Positions 28,701 through 39,629 are shown, counted from the stretch's first letter. The stretch is 64,000 bases of DNA from Agrocybe praecox (GCA_964017145.1 OZ024850.1:2209618-2273617); one strand, 5' to 3'. The notes: generated from the letters alone by a model not told the origin. Numbers and translations: made by a program.

Positions 28701-29444
28701 GAAGAACAAGGCAAAATTTGATACTAATCCGGCTATTTCGCTTGGAAGTTCTAGCGACGTCGTCGAAGTACATGAAGCTCCTCCTAAGTGAGTATCTTAA
28801 TTTCAAAAGCTTGAATCAAGTTGATATACTTGCATTCAGGACTTATATTTTCATTTTGGATTCCCTTGGAACGCGACATCCGCAAGCATCTAAAAAGCTT
28901 GCCAAATATCTTGAGATGGAAGCAGCAGACAAAAAAGGCGTAGACAAACCTAGCAGTGCCCAAGCAAAATCGGCTTCAGTAAGTTCAATAATCCGTGTTC
29001 TTTCAGCGTCATTCACGACCCCTTTGTAGGTACCTTACCAACCCAATTTTTGTGATTGCGGGGTATACCTATTGCACTTTGCTAGGATCTTCATGAACGA
29101 TCCGACACGCTACTGTAAAAGTATCTTGGTATGCTTAAAATGTTCTTCATCTTGAATTACACCATGCTTACCAGACACAATAGTCACAGAAAGGTAAATC
29201 TATACCGAACAAGGAGAAGCAAGATGTATGGGAAGATCATCGAGTTGCTGACATGCGAGAGGATGTCGCAAAACGCATACGGCAATTATCTTCTATGTGG
29301 AAACAAGAGCGCGCTATCAAGGAGCAACGGGTGGACACAAACAATAAGGTCGTCATATCCGATTCAGACGACGAAATTGATATCGTGGATAACACTTTAC
29401 CCAAGAAGAAAAATGAAGGCAAAGCAAGTCGACCTCGCGGTTAA
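25731..29444 (+). CDS. ULP2: ULP2-type SUMO protease (SENP6/7-like cysteine peptidase C48)
   Basis: Twelve exons: 25731-26022, 26073-26524, 26580-27040, 27102-27329, 27383-27479, 27529-27659, 27710-27808, 27856-27948, 27999-28787, 28840-28978, 29030-29128, 29184-29444; about 1046 aa. The catalytic domain begins at LEPGEFLNDTLIEFGLK, continues with FFYKKLNG, VRKWTSKFD and YIIVPINE, and has the triad LHWYLAII (His620), FILDSLG (Asp888) and QPNFCDCGVYLLH (Cys937, with Gln931 for the oxyanion hole). About 250 disordered residues sit between His and Asp, a feature of the ULP2/SENP6/7 class, which trims poly-SUMO chains in the nucleus. Start uncertain (25731, 25686 or 25662). The fourth intron joins in frame only with a GC donor (27330-27382); reading through is possible but yields an unlikely hydrophobic/basic segment. 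Confidence 0.88.
26384..26410 (+). repeat. Three tandem 9-bp units inside ULP2-like gene
   Basis: GAGAAATAC is repeated three times without change and encodes EKYEKYEKY in the disordered N-terminal part of the SUMO protease. Confidence 0.9.
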
Positions 29445-29609
29445 GGAAGCCCTTTATCGACATCCTCCAATGACCAGACACGACTGTCTCGCTATTAATA
29501 TTATATTCTGCCTTTTTAATTGTAGTGTAGATCCAGGATACTGAATTGTAGAGCCGCATTGATAATACGTTGAGAATGACCAAAGCAGAAATTGAATTGG
29601 TAGACAAAA

Positions 29610-30313
29610 TTATTTCTTCTTGACACTCTTGATTCTAATGGTCTCATTGCCCACGAAGACACCCTGTATAACTGTCAAGGAGGAAACAAGCAACGTAGGA
29701 CGGCAATACTCACCTTGCCCTTATATGGTTCAGGTTTTCTGTATCCACGGATTTTGGCAGCAAACAGCCCCAGCAGATGCTTGTCCGTGCAAAACAGGAC
29801 GATCTTCGTCGCGAGAGGAACTTCTGCTTTGATGTAGGAAGGTATGGGCACCAACACCGAATGTGAATAACCGAGCTTCATGTTCAGACGCTTCCCATTT
29901 CCACCATCTGTTGTTCCTCTAGGGTCTTCCTCCAACGCCACTCTGTAACCGACTCCGACCAAGTAAATTGGGACGGAGAACCCTTCCGTCATGCCAGTAA
30001 TCGCGTTTGAAATGAGCGTTCGGGTCGTTCCCCACATTTGTCTCTGCAGCTTCTCGGTGGATTTCGAGACCATCAATTTCATAGTGTCGGGTACTGGGAA
30101 GTCGATGGTCATGTAGTCTTTCAGCGGGACAGCAGTCGTCCCTAGTGGTCCCGTAATTGTAACTTGGGTGGGTGAAGGGGCAATCGTGACGGAGGGGGGA
30201 ATTTTTATGGGTTCGCGCCCAATGATGGATACATTTTTGCAAGTCCGAGCTGTCGAGCTGAAGTACCGGACAAGCTGAGTAGTTGGAGGTCGAATTATCA
30301 TGGCTAGTGCCAT
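29610..30313 (-). CDS. MRPL6: Mitochondrial ribosomal protein uL6m
   Basis: Two exons, 30313-29714 and 29663-29610, give 217 aa. The N-terminus (MALAMIIRPPTTQLVRYFSSTART) looks like a mitochondrial presequence. The body shows both L6 repeats: IGREPIKIPPSVTI, VTITGPLGTTAVPL, ITGMTEGFSVPIYLVGVGYR, LNMKLGYSHSV, DKHLLGLFAAKIRGYRKPEPYKGK, and a C-terminus GVFVGNETIRIKSVKKK after the intron. A second in-frame ATG at 30301 could also serve as the start. The intron acceptor at 29664 (ttatacag) restores the family's KGKG junction; the nearer ttgacag would break the frame. It is part of the large mitochondrial ribosomal subunit and is convergent with the ULP2-like gene. Confidence 0.94.
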
Positions 30314-30485
30314 TATAAGCAGCAGCTTGCTTTCGAAAAAGTAAGGGCGGCGTTACCAACAGACACTTTTGCCAAACAACGCGTTCATAGCATAGCCACA
30401 GCCAGTCGCGTGTCTATCCACGTAAAGTTGAAATATAATCTTTCTAATATCTAAAATCACTAAACTACTCTTGCTACGTGCATAC

Positions 30486-32099
30486 TTAAGACAGTGAAGC
30501 TCCAGTCAGGGTAGGTGCAACACAAACACCCGATGCTGTCCTGATTTTGTGCACAGACTTTGTGACGGGGTTGACCCAGGCTGCTTCTTTCGAGTCTAAA
30601 GTGATGAAGCCTAGAGAAATCGTTCAAGTACATTTCAACTCATGCGGTTGGAGACATACCTGGTTGCACTGTCTCGAAAATTTTCTTCTTGGGATTTAGC
30701 TGAGGCAGAGGTGTGGCACCTAACAACAGCACGTGAGCCAGGTGGAAATGATTGCGGTTGAAATGACGACTGACTCTCAAATTCAGCACCCTCAAAGTAA
30801 ACGCGATCGCCAGGTTTAGAGCCAGCAGGAGGCTGAATCAATTCAATGCCGGCATCTTTTCCATCCTTGGAGGTAGCCTAGAGACGGGATAGAAATAAGT
30901 ATAGTCCATAAGAATATGGCTAAACCTTACGCAAAGAACCATAGCAAAGCTCTTTACACCACGCATGTTGGCAGGTTTGAGGTTACACTGGAAAAATGGT
31001 AAGATTCATGGATTGAAATTCCTATCAAAAACATACCACAGCGACGAGGTATTTGTCACGCATCTGTTCAATAGGGATGTAGTTTACAAGTCCAGAAACC
31101 ACCGTGCGAGGTCCAGTCTCCTCTCCTAGATCGATTTGCTAAAATTGACTGAGCGACAAAGTTTCATTAGTGAGGACGTTGAGACACACACCTCGACGTA
31201 CAAACCGTCCGCATCTGGGTGTTTGATGACTGGAAAACGTTGGTAAGCCTTTCAGCAGTGTAATACACACAAATTTCATACCATCTACAATGTGACCCAC
31301 ACGGAGATCAATCATCGAAGGGACAGGCTCTCCATCATCTGCCGCTGGTGCAGGAGCAGCCTTTCCTCCCTTCTTTCCACCAGCAGCCTCCTTAGGAGCA
31401 GCGCCCTCTTTAGTATCCTTTTTCTTTTCTTTCTTGGGTTTCTTCTCTGCCGCTTCATCAGGGGTTAAAGATGACTCGGCCTTCACTGTCGCGGCCTTCG
31501 GTACCTCCTCTGCGTGTGCTGCCTTGGGCGCCTTTTCCTTCTTCTTCAAAGGCTCTGCTTTCCTCTCTACCTTTGGAGCATTCTCGAGATCAAATTCAAG
31601 GACCTTGAAAGTATTTCCCAGTGAATCCGCAGATTTTCGGACGGAAGGCTTATTCTGGATGTGATCAAAGTAGCGCGTCACGGAAGGGAATGAGTAGTAT
31701 TCGGATGCTTGCAATTTAGCCTAGCCGCAAATTAATCTTCCAAGCACAGTTTCAAAGAGTATATCAGCACTTACAACGTAAGGGTGCATTTCGCCGTAAA
31801 GTGCAACATCTGCAGCGGTGAGATAATTTGTTGCAATGTATGTTTTGGGGATGAGCAAGGTATCTAAATCCTGATGCACTGTTGGTTGAGACGGGCTTCA
31901 AAGCAATGATTGATTGAGAGCACACCTTGATATTATTCTCGTTAACAAAGCTTCCAGAAGCTGTTTTCTCAATCCAGCTGACGATCTCTTTTTCATCCGC
32001 CTCGGATTGTGCTACGAGTTCTTGTCCATCTCGCGTAACAGACAAGACCAAATCGCGCACAGGAGCGCGTAAATTTGAAGTAGCCGCTGCAATAGACAT
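30486..32099 (-). CDS. ARC1: ARC1-type tRNA-binding cofactor of aminoacyl-tRNA synthetases
   Basis: Nine exons: 32099-31926, 31870-31775, 31720-31282, 31229-31192, 31138-31037, 30987-30931, 30877-30775, 30719-30660, 30610-30486; 397 aa (yeast Arc1p 376). The N-terminal third is the GST-like helical domain (LTAADVALYGEMHPYV) that docks synthetases. A Lys/Ala-rich basic linker follows (about 120-190), then the EMAPII-like OB-fold tRNA-binding domain: IDLRVGHIV, HPDADGLYVE, GPRTVVSGLVNYIP, NLKPANMRGVKSFAMVLCA, PGDRVYFEG, LNPKKKIFETVQPG. In yeast Arc1p binds MetRS and GluRS and delivers tRNA in the cytoplasm. The acceptor at 30720 (gttgttag) rather than the later gcctcag is needed to keep LNPKKK in frame. 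Confidence 0.94.
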
Positions 32100-32336
32100 T
32101 TTTCGAATATAAGATGATGACAGCGATCTCTGAGGGTTTAGATGAAATGCGGAACGAGTCAAGTCAAGAAATCGAATCCGGAATCGAAGGACCATTAAGG
32201 CAAGACGATAAAGTTCACGTGACTGGTCGTCACTAAACACGGAAATAAAAATCGATCGGAGTGCAAATATTATTATGTGCAGGACGCCACAGACAGAGAC
32301 GCGCTACACCTCATCATTTGCTGCGTACCAACTATC

Positions 32337-33883
32337 TTAATCATCATATTTCCCCTTTCCGTTACCCGCAAAATTAGTACCAACTTTTCCGACTAAAAAC
32401 TTTCCATAGATAACAGATTTCCTCGATGCTCCAGGAATCACTTGTCCGCTTTCATTCATTCTGGAAATCGTGGCCAAAGGTTCAACCAACGCGTCAAAGT
32501 TAGGCTCGAAAAAGAAAGGAATCCTGTAATAAGCGACGAAATTTTTTTGAGCGCACATATGCCAGTATAAGCGCGAAAGAAACTTACGAAACTCTGAAAA
32601 CAGCGCCATATTGAAGTGAGGGGAAGCCAGGTAAGTGTTTATATCCAGTATTTGGCTCGCAACACATCTCACCGGTAATTAGAGCCTCTATGAACAACGC
32701 GATGAAGAGTGGAACGATAAAGGCCATCCGTCCACGTCTCCCACACTGTCACGTCCCTATGATGAACAAAGGATACTTGCACACCCACAAAAGCGCGACT
32801 CACTTTCTCCAATATTACAAACGACACAACCGGGTATGGGGTCTGCATTAATCCAGATACCCTCTTCGAGCCCTTGCTCAGCCGGTAACCCAGATGTATC
32901 ATTATTTGGTACTCCTGGTCGCTTCAAAAATACTTGAAGTGCTGAGGGTGTTGGGTCGGCATATAAAAATCTGTGGACGACAATGACCGCCAATGAATCA
33001 ACTATCCCAGACTCATTCCAAAGTATAAAGTATAACCTACGTGAGGCATCCATAATCACTGCCCCGAAATCATCAACTATCTGGGAAAACTACGAAGCTC
33101 TGAGGACGACAGTACCGATGAGCGCCGCAGGAGTATCCGTCATGATCATTTGGTAGCGGTGGATAGCCTTGATAGAACGAGAGTTAAAGTACCAAAATAT
33201 CGCACCGAAAGCTGAACGCACCTATTATTCTCATAACCCAGAAGCTATCATCGACTTGGCTCCGAAGTTGCTGCCATTCTTCTCTTGTCATTCCTAACCC
33301 TATGGACATCCTGGCGACCCACATATTAATACCAAGTATAGAAGGGTTTAGAGAAATGACTCACGCTTCCATAAGAATTAATCCGAGCTGTTTCATTTTC
33401 TCTACCCACTGTTCGTATTTCTCTTTGAATCCGGGGATCGTAGGCCATTGATTTTCTCCCCACACCGGTTTCGTCTTATCAGGATGCTCAACGGGCCTGT
33501 AAAAGTCTATGCCTTCATGGTTATCTGCTTTACCATTCGTAACATTCTCCTTCAATCTGGCGTAACCTACATATTAAGCATATCATATTATTGGGGAGAT
33601 ATTGACGAAGAGTATGCATTTGCACACCTCTAGCAGAATCTTGGTTCTTCAATGATATTTTATCTTTCTCCTCTTGACTAAGAGCAAAGAATTCTCGCGC
33701 CAATCGATCCAACTCTTCAGGTTCGGCAGGATCTACGAAGGCTCTTATGTCCAGATAGAAGAAGCCGTACTCGATACAGGCAGAATGTAAAGCTGCAGCT
33801 GCAGCAGACCGTTTATCAGCGCCAGCTGGGTCCGAGTTCAAGAAAGGAGCAACGTCGATTATGGGGAGACGATCTAGAGACAT
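32337..33883 (-). CDS. 2-oxoglutarate/Fe(II)-dependent oxygenase (isopenicillin-N-synthase-like)
   Basis: Nine exons: 33883-33628, 33566-33365, 33310-33222, 33167-33116, 33058-33041, 32970-32804, 32745-32673, 32593-32588, 32523-32337; 349 aa. The DIOX_N start (LPIIDVAPFL, IEYGFFYL) is followed by a jelly-roll core with iron ligands His199 and Asp201 (AHRDYGCLT) and His276 (STLHRVVHRG). The RxS co-substrate motif is Arg286-Val-Ser288 in NYRVSIPFFFEPN. That motif is supplied by a 6-nt exon (AGTTTC) with canonical ends on both sides. Skipping it keeps the frame but removes Val-Ser. The family hydroxylates or desaturates diverse small molecules; substrate unknown. It sits between housekeeping genes, not in a visible metabolite cluster. 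Confidence 0.9.
32588..32593 (-). other. 6-nt microexon encoding the RxS motif
   Basis: AGTTTC is flanked by ttttcag upstream and gtaagt downstream. Spliced, it completes CG|A Arg, GTT Val and TC|G Ser, restoring the conserved NYRVSIPFFFEPN of the oxygenase family. Confidence 0.8.
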
Positions 33884-34160
33884 GGTTTAAAGTATTGATG
33901 GTACGTAGCCGGGCTCGAGAGATAAGGATATCACGTAGAGCGCAGATCGACTCAGTTGGATGGAGTCTTTCCTAAAAGAAAAGAAACCACGTGGAGTTAA
34001 CCTGTGCCTGCCAATCGAAGAACTTCTATGTAGCGAAGCTTGAGCAAAGCTGGAGGAACGTATGTAGTTAACCAAGAAGAAAGGCAAATAATTTATGATT
34101 ATGATTGCGGGAACACAACAAACAACATTATACAAGATATGATGACTGCGAGAGTTTTTA

Positions 34161-35500
34161 TTAATCTGGACGATGGGTTTGAGAATAGATGGTGCGTCCA
34201 GGATTTTGGTTTGCATGGTCAAAAAGTGGAGCCATGGGAGGGGGAGCTTGGCCCCGAAGAAACCCGCTAGCGGGACCTGTAAACTGGCCTTGCCAGCCTG
34301 ATTCATACGGAGGCGAATGAGAGAGTGCGTGAGGATCATGAGGTGGAGGTGGAGGAGGTCCGGTGTTCATGGACTCATCATCGGAGTATGACTGGGGGGA
34401 ATGCGCTGGCGATAGACCCGTGGAATGGCCATTAAGAACATGTGGGGGCATGGATGATGCTGCAGCAGATATCCCATTGCGAGAAGACCTGCGAGCGTTT
34501 TGGGAATGTTCTAGTGTGCTTGCGCTATTCTCGCCGACCCAGCTGTTATCATCTATGTCCATGTCCATAGTTTGGGCAACGAGGCTGGCTTTGGATGGCT
34601 TTTTGGACGGACGGTTATGGTTCGCGCTTGTTGAACCATTTGTCTTTTCTTTTCCGTTGCCGTTCTTGGTCCTTTTGGAGGGTTTTGGAGGGGATAATGT
34701 AGCTATTGCAGGTTCAGGAGTGGGAATTCTTGTCGAGAGAGGAGCATCAGGAACCGGATAAAGAGATGATGCAAAAGCAGGGTTGTCTTCGAATATCTCT
34801 CTTTCCTTTTCCCGACGAAGTAGCAAAGCGTCACCCAACGATACAGGCACAGGAATGGTATCTGTCTTCAGGTCAATAAAGCAACAATTTAGAGCCAAAA
34901 GGTTATCTCACCAGCTAATGACATGAATTCTTGATACTGACGGGTGGTCGCCGCTATATTCATGATAAGTCATAACTTAACAAGTATCGCAGAAGTGAAT
35001 CTTACCCATATCGATATAGTTGATTTGGTTTCTTCTATGGGCGATAGCTTCTCTATGTCCGGCTTGGATTAACCTCTTTATAAACTCTTCCTGATATATC
35101 GATCAACACCCTGACAAATACACTACCAACTTCCAGTATACATACAGTTGCAATGGAAAGAACAAATAATCCTTCCTTCGACATAGCGAGATTGTTTGTG
35201 ATGCCTTCCAGACTTATCAATGTCATAACATGGTGTAGGACGAGGGGAGTGCGTACCATCTGCCTGTAGCATATTCTCTATTCGTACAGCTGGCAGTAAG
35301 GTATGTCCAGGAACGCGTTCTCCCGGTCTCGCTGAGCCATTTTTGGTCTTGGTTGCTTTCGCAGTGTCCACCTGCTCCTCTGGGTCCGTATCTGAGTCTA
35401 GTTGGTCGACTTCAAGGTCGGCCTCCACGTCGGAATCGTCCTCAACTTGCTCAGAGACAAAAGGAGGTCTAAAAGAGATGTGCGGAGTAAAGCTTGCCAT
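34161..35500 (-). CDS. Histone-fold protein (CBF/NF-Y, CHRAC/Dpb3-like) with long disordered tail
   Basis: Five exons (35500-35257, 35204-35146, 35090-35006, 34953-34912, 34861-34161) give 376 aa. An acidic leader (EDDSDVEADLEVDQLDSD) precedes a histone fold at about 68-140: LLPAVRIENMLQADG, NNLAMSKEGLFVLSIATEEF, IKRLIQAGHREAIAHRRNQ, INYIDMAATTRQYQEF. The strand-helix order and the AMSKEGLFVLSIATEEFI core match CBF/NF-Y type histone folds such as CHRAC15/POLE4/Dpb3, which pair with a partner in chromatin remodelling or DNA polymerase epsilon. The remaining 235 residues are Ser/Pro/Asn-rich with a basic patch (PSKRTKNGNGKEK) and a run of eight prolines interrupted by His. I cannot tell which complex it belongs to. 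Confidence 0.82.
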
Positions 35501-35781
35501 GCGGATGTGTAGAATATGACCAGCTGTGAGGAGTGTAATGATGATGGAGGGGTGACAGATGCAGATGAATGGCGGGACGGTACCACCGGGAGATGTGGAC
35601 GTCAGAATCTACGGTTAAAACGAACCTGCATCCCTGTAACGCTAATAGAAGTACAATGACATGTGGGACTTTACCAGGCGGGGTACGGTCACGCTTCCAC
35701 TTTTCCCCACTACGCGTCACTCAACAAATCCTTTTATTTCATACAAATACTAAAAGTACAGAAAGAATACATTGCAGGACT

Positions 35782-36363
35782 TCAGTTAACTGGTATCACA
35801 GTATCAGCTGCATCTTTCGCCTTATTGATGCTGATCCTCAATACACCATCTTGCATTTTGCAGATACGCCTTGGGCATCTACTGGGCGTGGTAGCCAGAC
35901 GGTCCCCGAGCGGCAAGAATGCCATGTTGCAGACAAAAGGCCGCTCAGATAATATTTCTGTGGGTGATTGGTCCATCTTGGCTACCTATGTGTAATCGCT
36001 GGCTAGAAAACGTTGATTGGGATACGATAGCCTGGACAAACACAAGGTGTACTCACTGGGTGCGGTGGTCGGGGAAGATTTCGCGTCCTCATTTACTGCC
36101 GCAGTACTACTCCCGCCCTTTTCAGTCACTTTCCCTTCAATTGTGATACTGCGACCGTTGTCGCCAATACGGACCTCTATATTCTCTTTAAGGACACCTG
36201 GTAAATCAGCATCGACGATACATTTGTCGCCCTGATCGGTAACGTCAACAGCTGAACGAGAAAATGCCCCGTATCGATTGATAGGTTGAAATGTCCCAGA
36301 GAATGCAGGAGGTCGACCAAAAGGTTCATCCAACATGCGGAAAAATTGATGTGCAAGAGACAT
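35782..36363 (-). CDS. HSP20: Small heat-shock protein HSP20, with a compensated frame shift in its core
   Basis: Two exons, 36363-36057 and 35981-35782, keep an open frame of 168 aa. The alpha-crystallin domain starts AFSRSAVDVTDQGDKCIVDADLPGVLKENIEVRI and continues with SITIEGKVTEKG. It ends with MQDGVLRISINKAKDAADTVIPVN, matching the NGVL strand. Between them, the conserved strand is absent from the open frame but present in the next frame (+1) as TVWLPRPVDAQGVSAK at about 35903-35857. The shift begins near a GGGG run (35904-35907) and returns near an AAAA run (35856-35859). Small HSPs are ATP-independent holdases forming oligomers in cytosol and nucleus. The frame problem may be a pair of real compensating indels or two homopolymer errors in the assembly. 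Confidence 0.85.
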
Positions 36364-36981
36364 GTTATGTAGAGCAAGATTGTTGTGTGCTGAATGTGTT
36401 ATCTGAGGATAGAACTTCGCAGACTCTAATTTATATGTCTGTCTTCAAGGGAGAAAATTCCAGATATTGCCCGGAATGTACTGATCATCGTCATAATTTG
36501 GTCACAATAATAACTGACTCTCCAAACTGATCGAGGAAATTCCTGGAAAGTTGAACATGAACGCTGAATTTCTTGTTCCAGACACATTTGAAAAGTCTTC
36601 TGGCAGCTAGTAAATATCAAATAATGTGCAGAGGCTGGCAAAGCTTAGGTTGTGCAGAGTTTCGAGTAGTAGGAGACCTGGGATGGTAAATCGTGAGAAT
36701 ACTTCTTGCACGACACACTGGGTATATACCCCGGACACTGTTCGATTCGTGGGAGTTCCAAGAAGTTGGGGTCACCTGCTACTACCCATATATAGAAATT
36801 TATTCCTCTTATATTATTAGAAGGGCCACACAATCCTCGAAGCTTCCTGAGCATGCGATTAGGATAAGCATCCCATTAGTGTACTAGCTACAAAAGAAGA
36901 TACAGGCTCAAAATTGGTACAGATGAATAAAATGTATATAATTAACAGAAAATGCAAGAATGTGTGTCCGTGTCCTGAAGG
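36364..36981. promoter_or_regulatory. HSP20 promoter region and 3' end of SGF29
   Basis: About 618 bp. Between 36535 and 36581 there is a loose cluster of GAA and TTC triplets, including GGAAATTCCTGGAAA with two GAA units exactly 10 bp apart and a TTC one base out of register. This is an imperfect heat-shock-element-like site about 170 bp upstream of the HSP20 ATG. The assignment is tentative. Confidence 0.3.
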
Positions 36982-38211
36982 TCATAGAAGATGGGCGGGG
37001 AATTTGACCACGCGGTGAGCAGGAACTCCATGAATCATATCGTCATCATCTTCAAATTTGACCTGATATATGGGCACAAGCTTTGAAGACGGAGGAGACT
37101 GGGAGTTTAAGTAAGCAAGGAAACAACCAAAGAAAACAGATTGCGTACTGGAGTCTGAGGCACTGATATCACTTCCGCGCGGTAAAAGCAACTCGTATCG
37201 GGGTACAAAGCCAAGACGATGGATCCAACAGGGAATATTGGATGTATGCTCAGATGTGCGGGACTTCCTGCCGGGGCATCAGGTTCGGGAAGTGGTACAA
37301 TAGCCTTGAGATTAGCAGTATAAACTCTGGAAAGGGAGCAATTAGTATTCGGCGTGTCGACCTGCAAGTAAATCATTCTTACGTTCCAGGTTGGCCATCA
37401 TCTTGAGGCTCTGCATCTTGGACTTCGTATTTACCGCCCTGTTTATCCGAACCAAGATATTTCGTTATAATCGCCACGATCCAAGTTCCTTCTTCTGTAT
37501 CAGTGGACTTTGGTGGTCGGAACGCGACCTTCCTTCCAACTTGAAGACTTTGGTGCGGTTTCGCGCTCGATTCCTTTTTTGGGCGTAAAGGTGTTGGTCC
37601 CACTGAACTTGTTCTTGGTGGCAACGTGATAGTACGTCCAACACTTGAAGTAGAAGAGTTCGCAACTGGTGTGCTGGCCGGAGATGGGACTTGCGGTCGT
37701 TTTCTCTGAGCCTTGTCCGCTGCACAGCTGGTTCAGCGCCAGGCTCATCATGGGACCTGAAGCTTACGTTGCGGTTCATGAAGAGCCATCATGATAGTCA
37801 CGCGTTCCAAAACATCGTCAATGGCACTGCGTAACGAACGACAAATTAAATTAAATTTCAACAAGTAACAATGCGAAAGTCTTCACCTTCCTTCCTGTCG
37901 CGCGGAATTCATGATGTCCGTGAGTGCCGGTGTTAGCTTGCCTTGTATTGACTTCAGCTGCCCAAGCCCCTCAGCAGGGAGGGTATCATCGGTAGGCCAA
38001 GCAGAAATTAATCTATTTACACGACTGATAGTTTCTGTCGTTGTGGACTTTGCATAGAGATTCGACAGTTGTTTTATAGCCTGCGTAGTATGATTCCAGC
38101 ACTCCACCTCTGACAAGGTAATTCCGAGTCGGCTCCATGACTGAGTTATTCTGATAATTGTGGCTCACCTCCGTTCGTAAAGCGGTTAGGACCATTTCGC
38201 CGTCTGTCCAT
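36982..38211 (-). CDS. SGF29: SAGA-associated factor SGF29 (tandem Tudor domain)
   Basis: Six exons: 38211-38169, 38109-37887, 37826-37768, 37719-37383, 37326-37149, 37098-36982; 318 aa. The N-terminal half is helical (NHTTQAIKQLSNLYAKS, LKSIQGKLTPALTDIM), followed by a Ser/Thr/Pro linker. The C-terminal SGF29 tandem Tudor domain runs from about 165: GRKVAFRPP, EGTWIVAIITKYLG, GKYEVQDAEPQDDGQPG, FPVGSIVLALYPDTSCFYRAEVI, YQVKFEDDDDMIHGVPAHRVVKFP. In the SAGA and ADA complexes this module binds methylated H3K4 and the aromatic cage fits the YPDTSCFYRA strand. The last intron has two usable in-frame acceptors 15 nt apart (after cccag at 37099, or after cttcaaag further in). Confidence 0.92.
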
Positions 38212-38587
38212 AGTGAGAATTGGAATAACCCTCCTCTGAAGAAATGCTAACAAGACATAAACGATTCGATTTCTAATCGTCAGCTCGACAAACCAGATGC
38301 TCGATGTCAGTAAGTGGAAGCTTCTTAACCGTCCGGAAGCAGTGTGATGGCTGCTTTACCATTTTAAACTCAGCCAACCGCCGGGTAGTTCATTATACTA
38401 TCACGTGATGTGTAGTGGGTGGCACCAGGCAGACAAAAAACATTGCTTTTTATTTTTACTCATATTCGAGATCCAACTACAAAGGAGAATTATCAAAGTT
38501 TGTCGGTGGTTTCTGGGGAATTTGAGTTTCTTAAAATAAATAATATAAACACTAAATTACGATGTACTAGTACCCTTCGTGAAGGCT
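38212..38587. other. Intergenic region between SGF29 and translin
   Basis: About 376 bp upstream of SGF29 and downstream of translin, both on the minus strand. I see no gene here. Confidence 0.4.
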
Positions 38588-39629
38588 TCAATTGGAAGAC
38601 GTCGCCAATTTCCTCAAAGAAACGTCGTAAACGACTGGTATTTTTTTTTTTAAATTAAAAGGAAAGGATTGATTAGAGAAATGTGTATAATTCTTGAAAG
38701 GGGATACATTCATACCTTCCTCGATTTTTTTGATGTCATACTTCAGACTATCGTATCTTCGGCGTAAGGTGTCGTTCTTCAGGTTTAGCTTCGAATTATC
38801 CCCAATTATGTAAGAACTTTTAAAGTCAGGAATGAATCTTTTACTCACCATGGAGAATCCTGCGAATAACTCTTTAACAAAAAGAGAGATCTTAATCGGT
38901 TCATCGAAATTTCCCAATGTTACGGAGTTCACGGCAAGTCTCGACTAAAATTGAAGATCATTGGAAGCGCATTGGCATAAAAATCAACATAGATACCATA
39001 CCAATTCATTCACAAGGCTGATCAAGCCGTGTAGGTAATCTTCAGCAGGCAGAGACACACGATCACTCCATTCTGGTTTGACTATTGGATCTTTGATTCA
39101 GTATCTCCTGAAAGAGAATGGAAAAAGTATTCCTCACTTCCGAGGATATCAGAAACTTGCGTTATTGAAAGTAGGGTTCCACTTGTTAGATATTCGATCA
39201 AGACTGCTGCGAATACGGCGTTTCGAATTGAATTCGACCACATATCTTTCCACCGCCAAAACTGGGTTTCAGGAATTATCACAGAAAGGGCTTCAGTTGT
39301 TTCTTGACAGCTATGTAACGTTGGGCGAACAGAGTCCAGCAATTGAGGGACTGTAGAAACAAACATTATGCAAGTCAATCAAGCTACCATCAAAGAGATG
39401 TCCTTTCAAAGTAACTGACTAGCATTCGCCGGCGTCGAGTGTATTTTGTTGAGAGTTCCAATCATCGTCCGAGTCTTTTTGTCAAGTTCATTGACCTGAT
39501 CCTTGATTTTCTGAAATGCAATTATGGGCATAGTGTAGTAATCCGCGCGATGTGTAGAAGAGTTACCTCACGTAGTTCTACATCACGATCCAGCAAGACA
39601 TTGATTTTTTCCAGTTCGACAGAATCCAT
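38588..39629 (-). CDS. TSN: Translin (single-strand nucleic acid binding, C3PO subunit)
   Basis: Seven exons: 39629-39567, 39510-39420, 39350-39138, 39081-39002, 38944-38849, 38788-38716, 38634-38588; 220 aa, close to the 228 of animal translin. Landmarks: QFWRWKDMWSNSIRNAVFAAV, GIKPEWSDRVSLPAEDYLHGLISLVNELS across an exon junction, RLAVNSVTLGNFDEPIKIS, GFSMLNLKNDTLRRRYDSLKYD and the end VVYDVSLRKLATSSN. Translin forms octameric rings and, with TRAX, the RNase C3PO, acting on small RNAs and tRNA processing. I see no TRAX gene in the window. The last intron contains an 11-T run. Confidence 0.95.
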
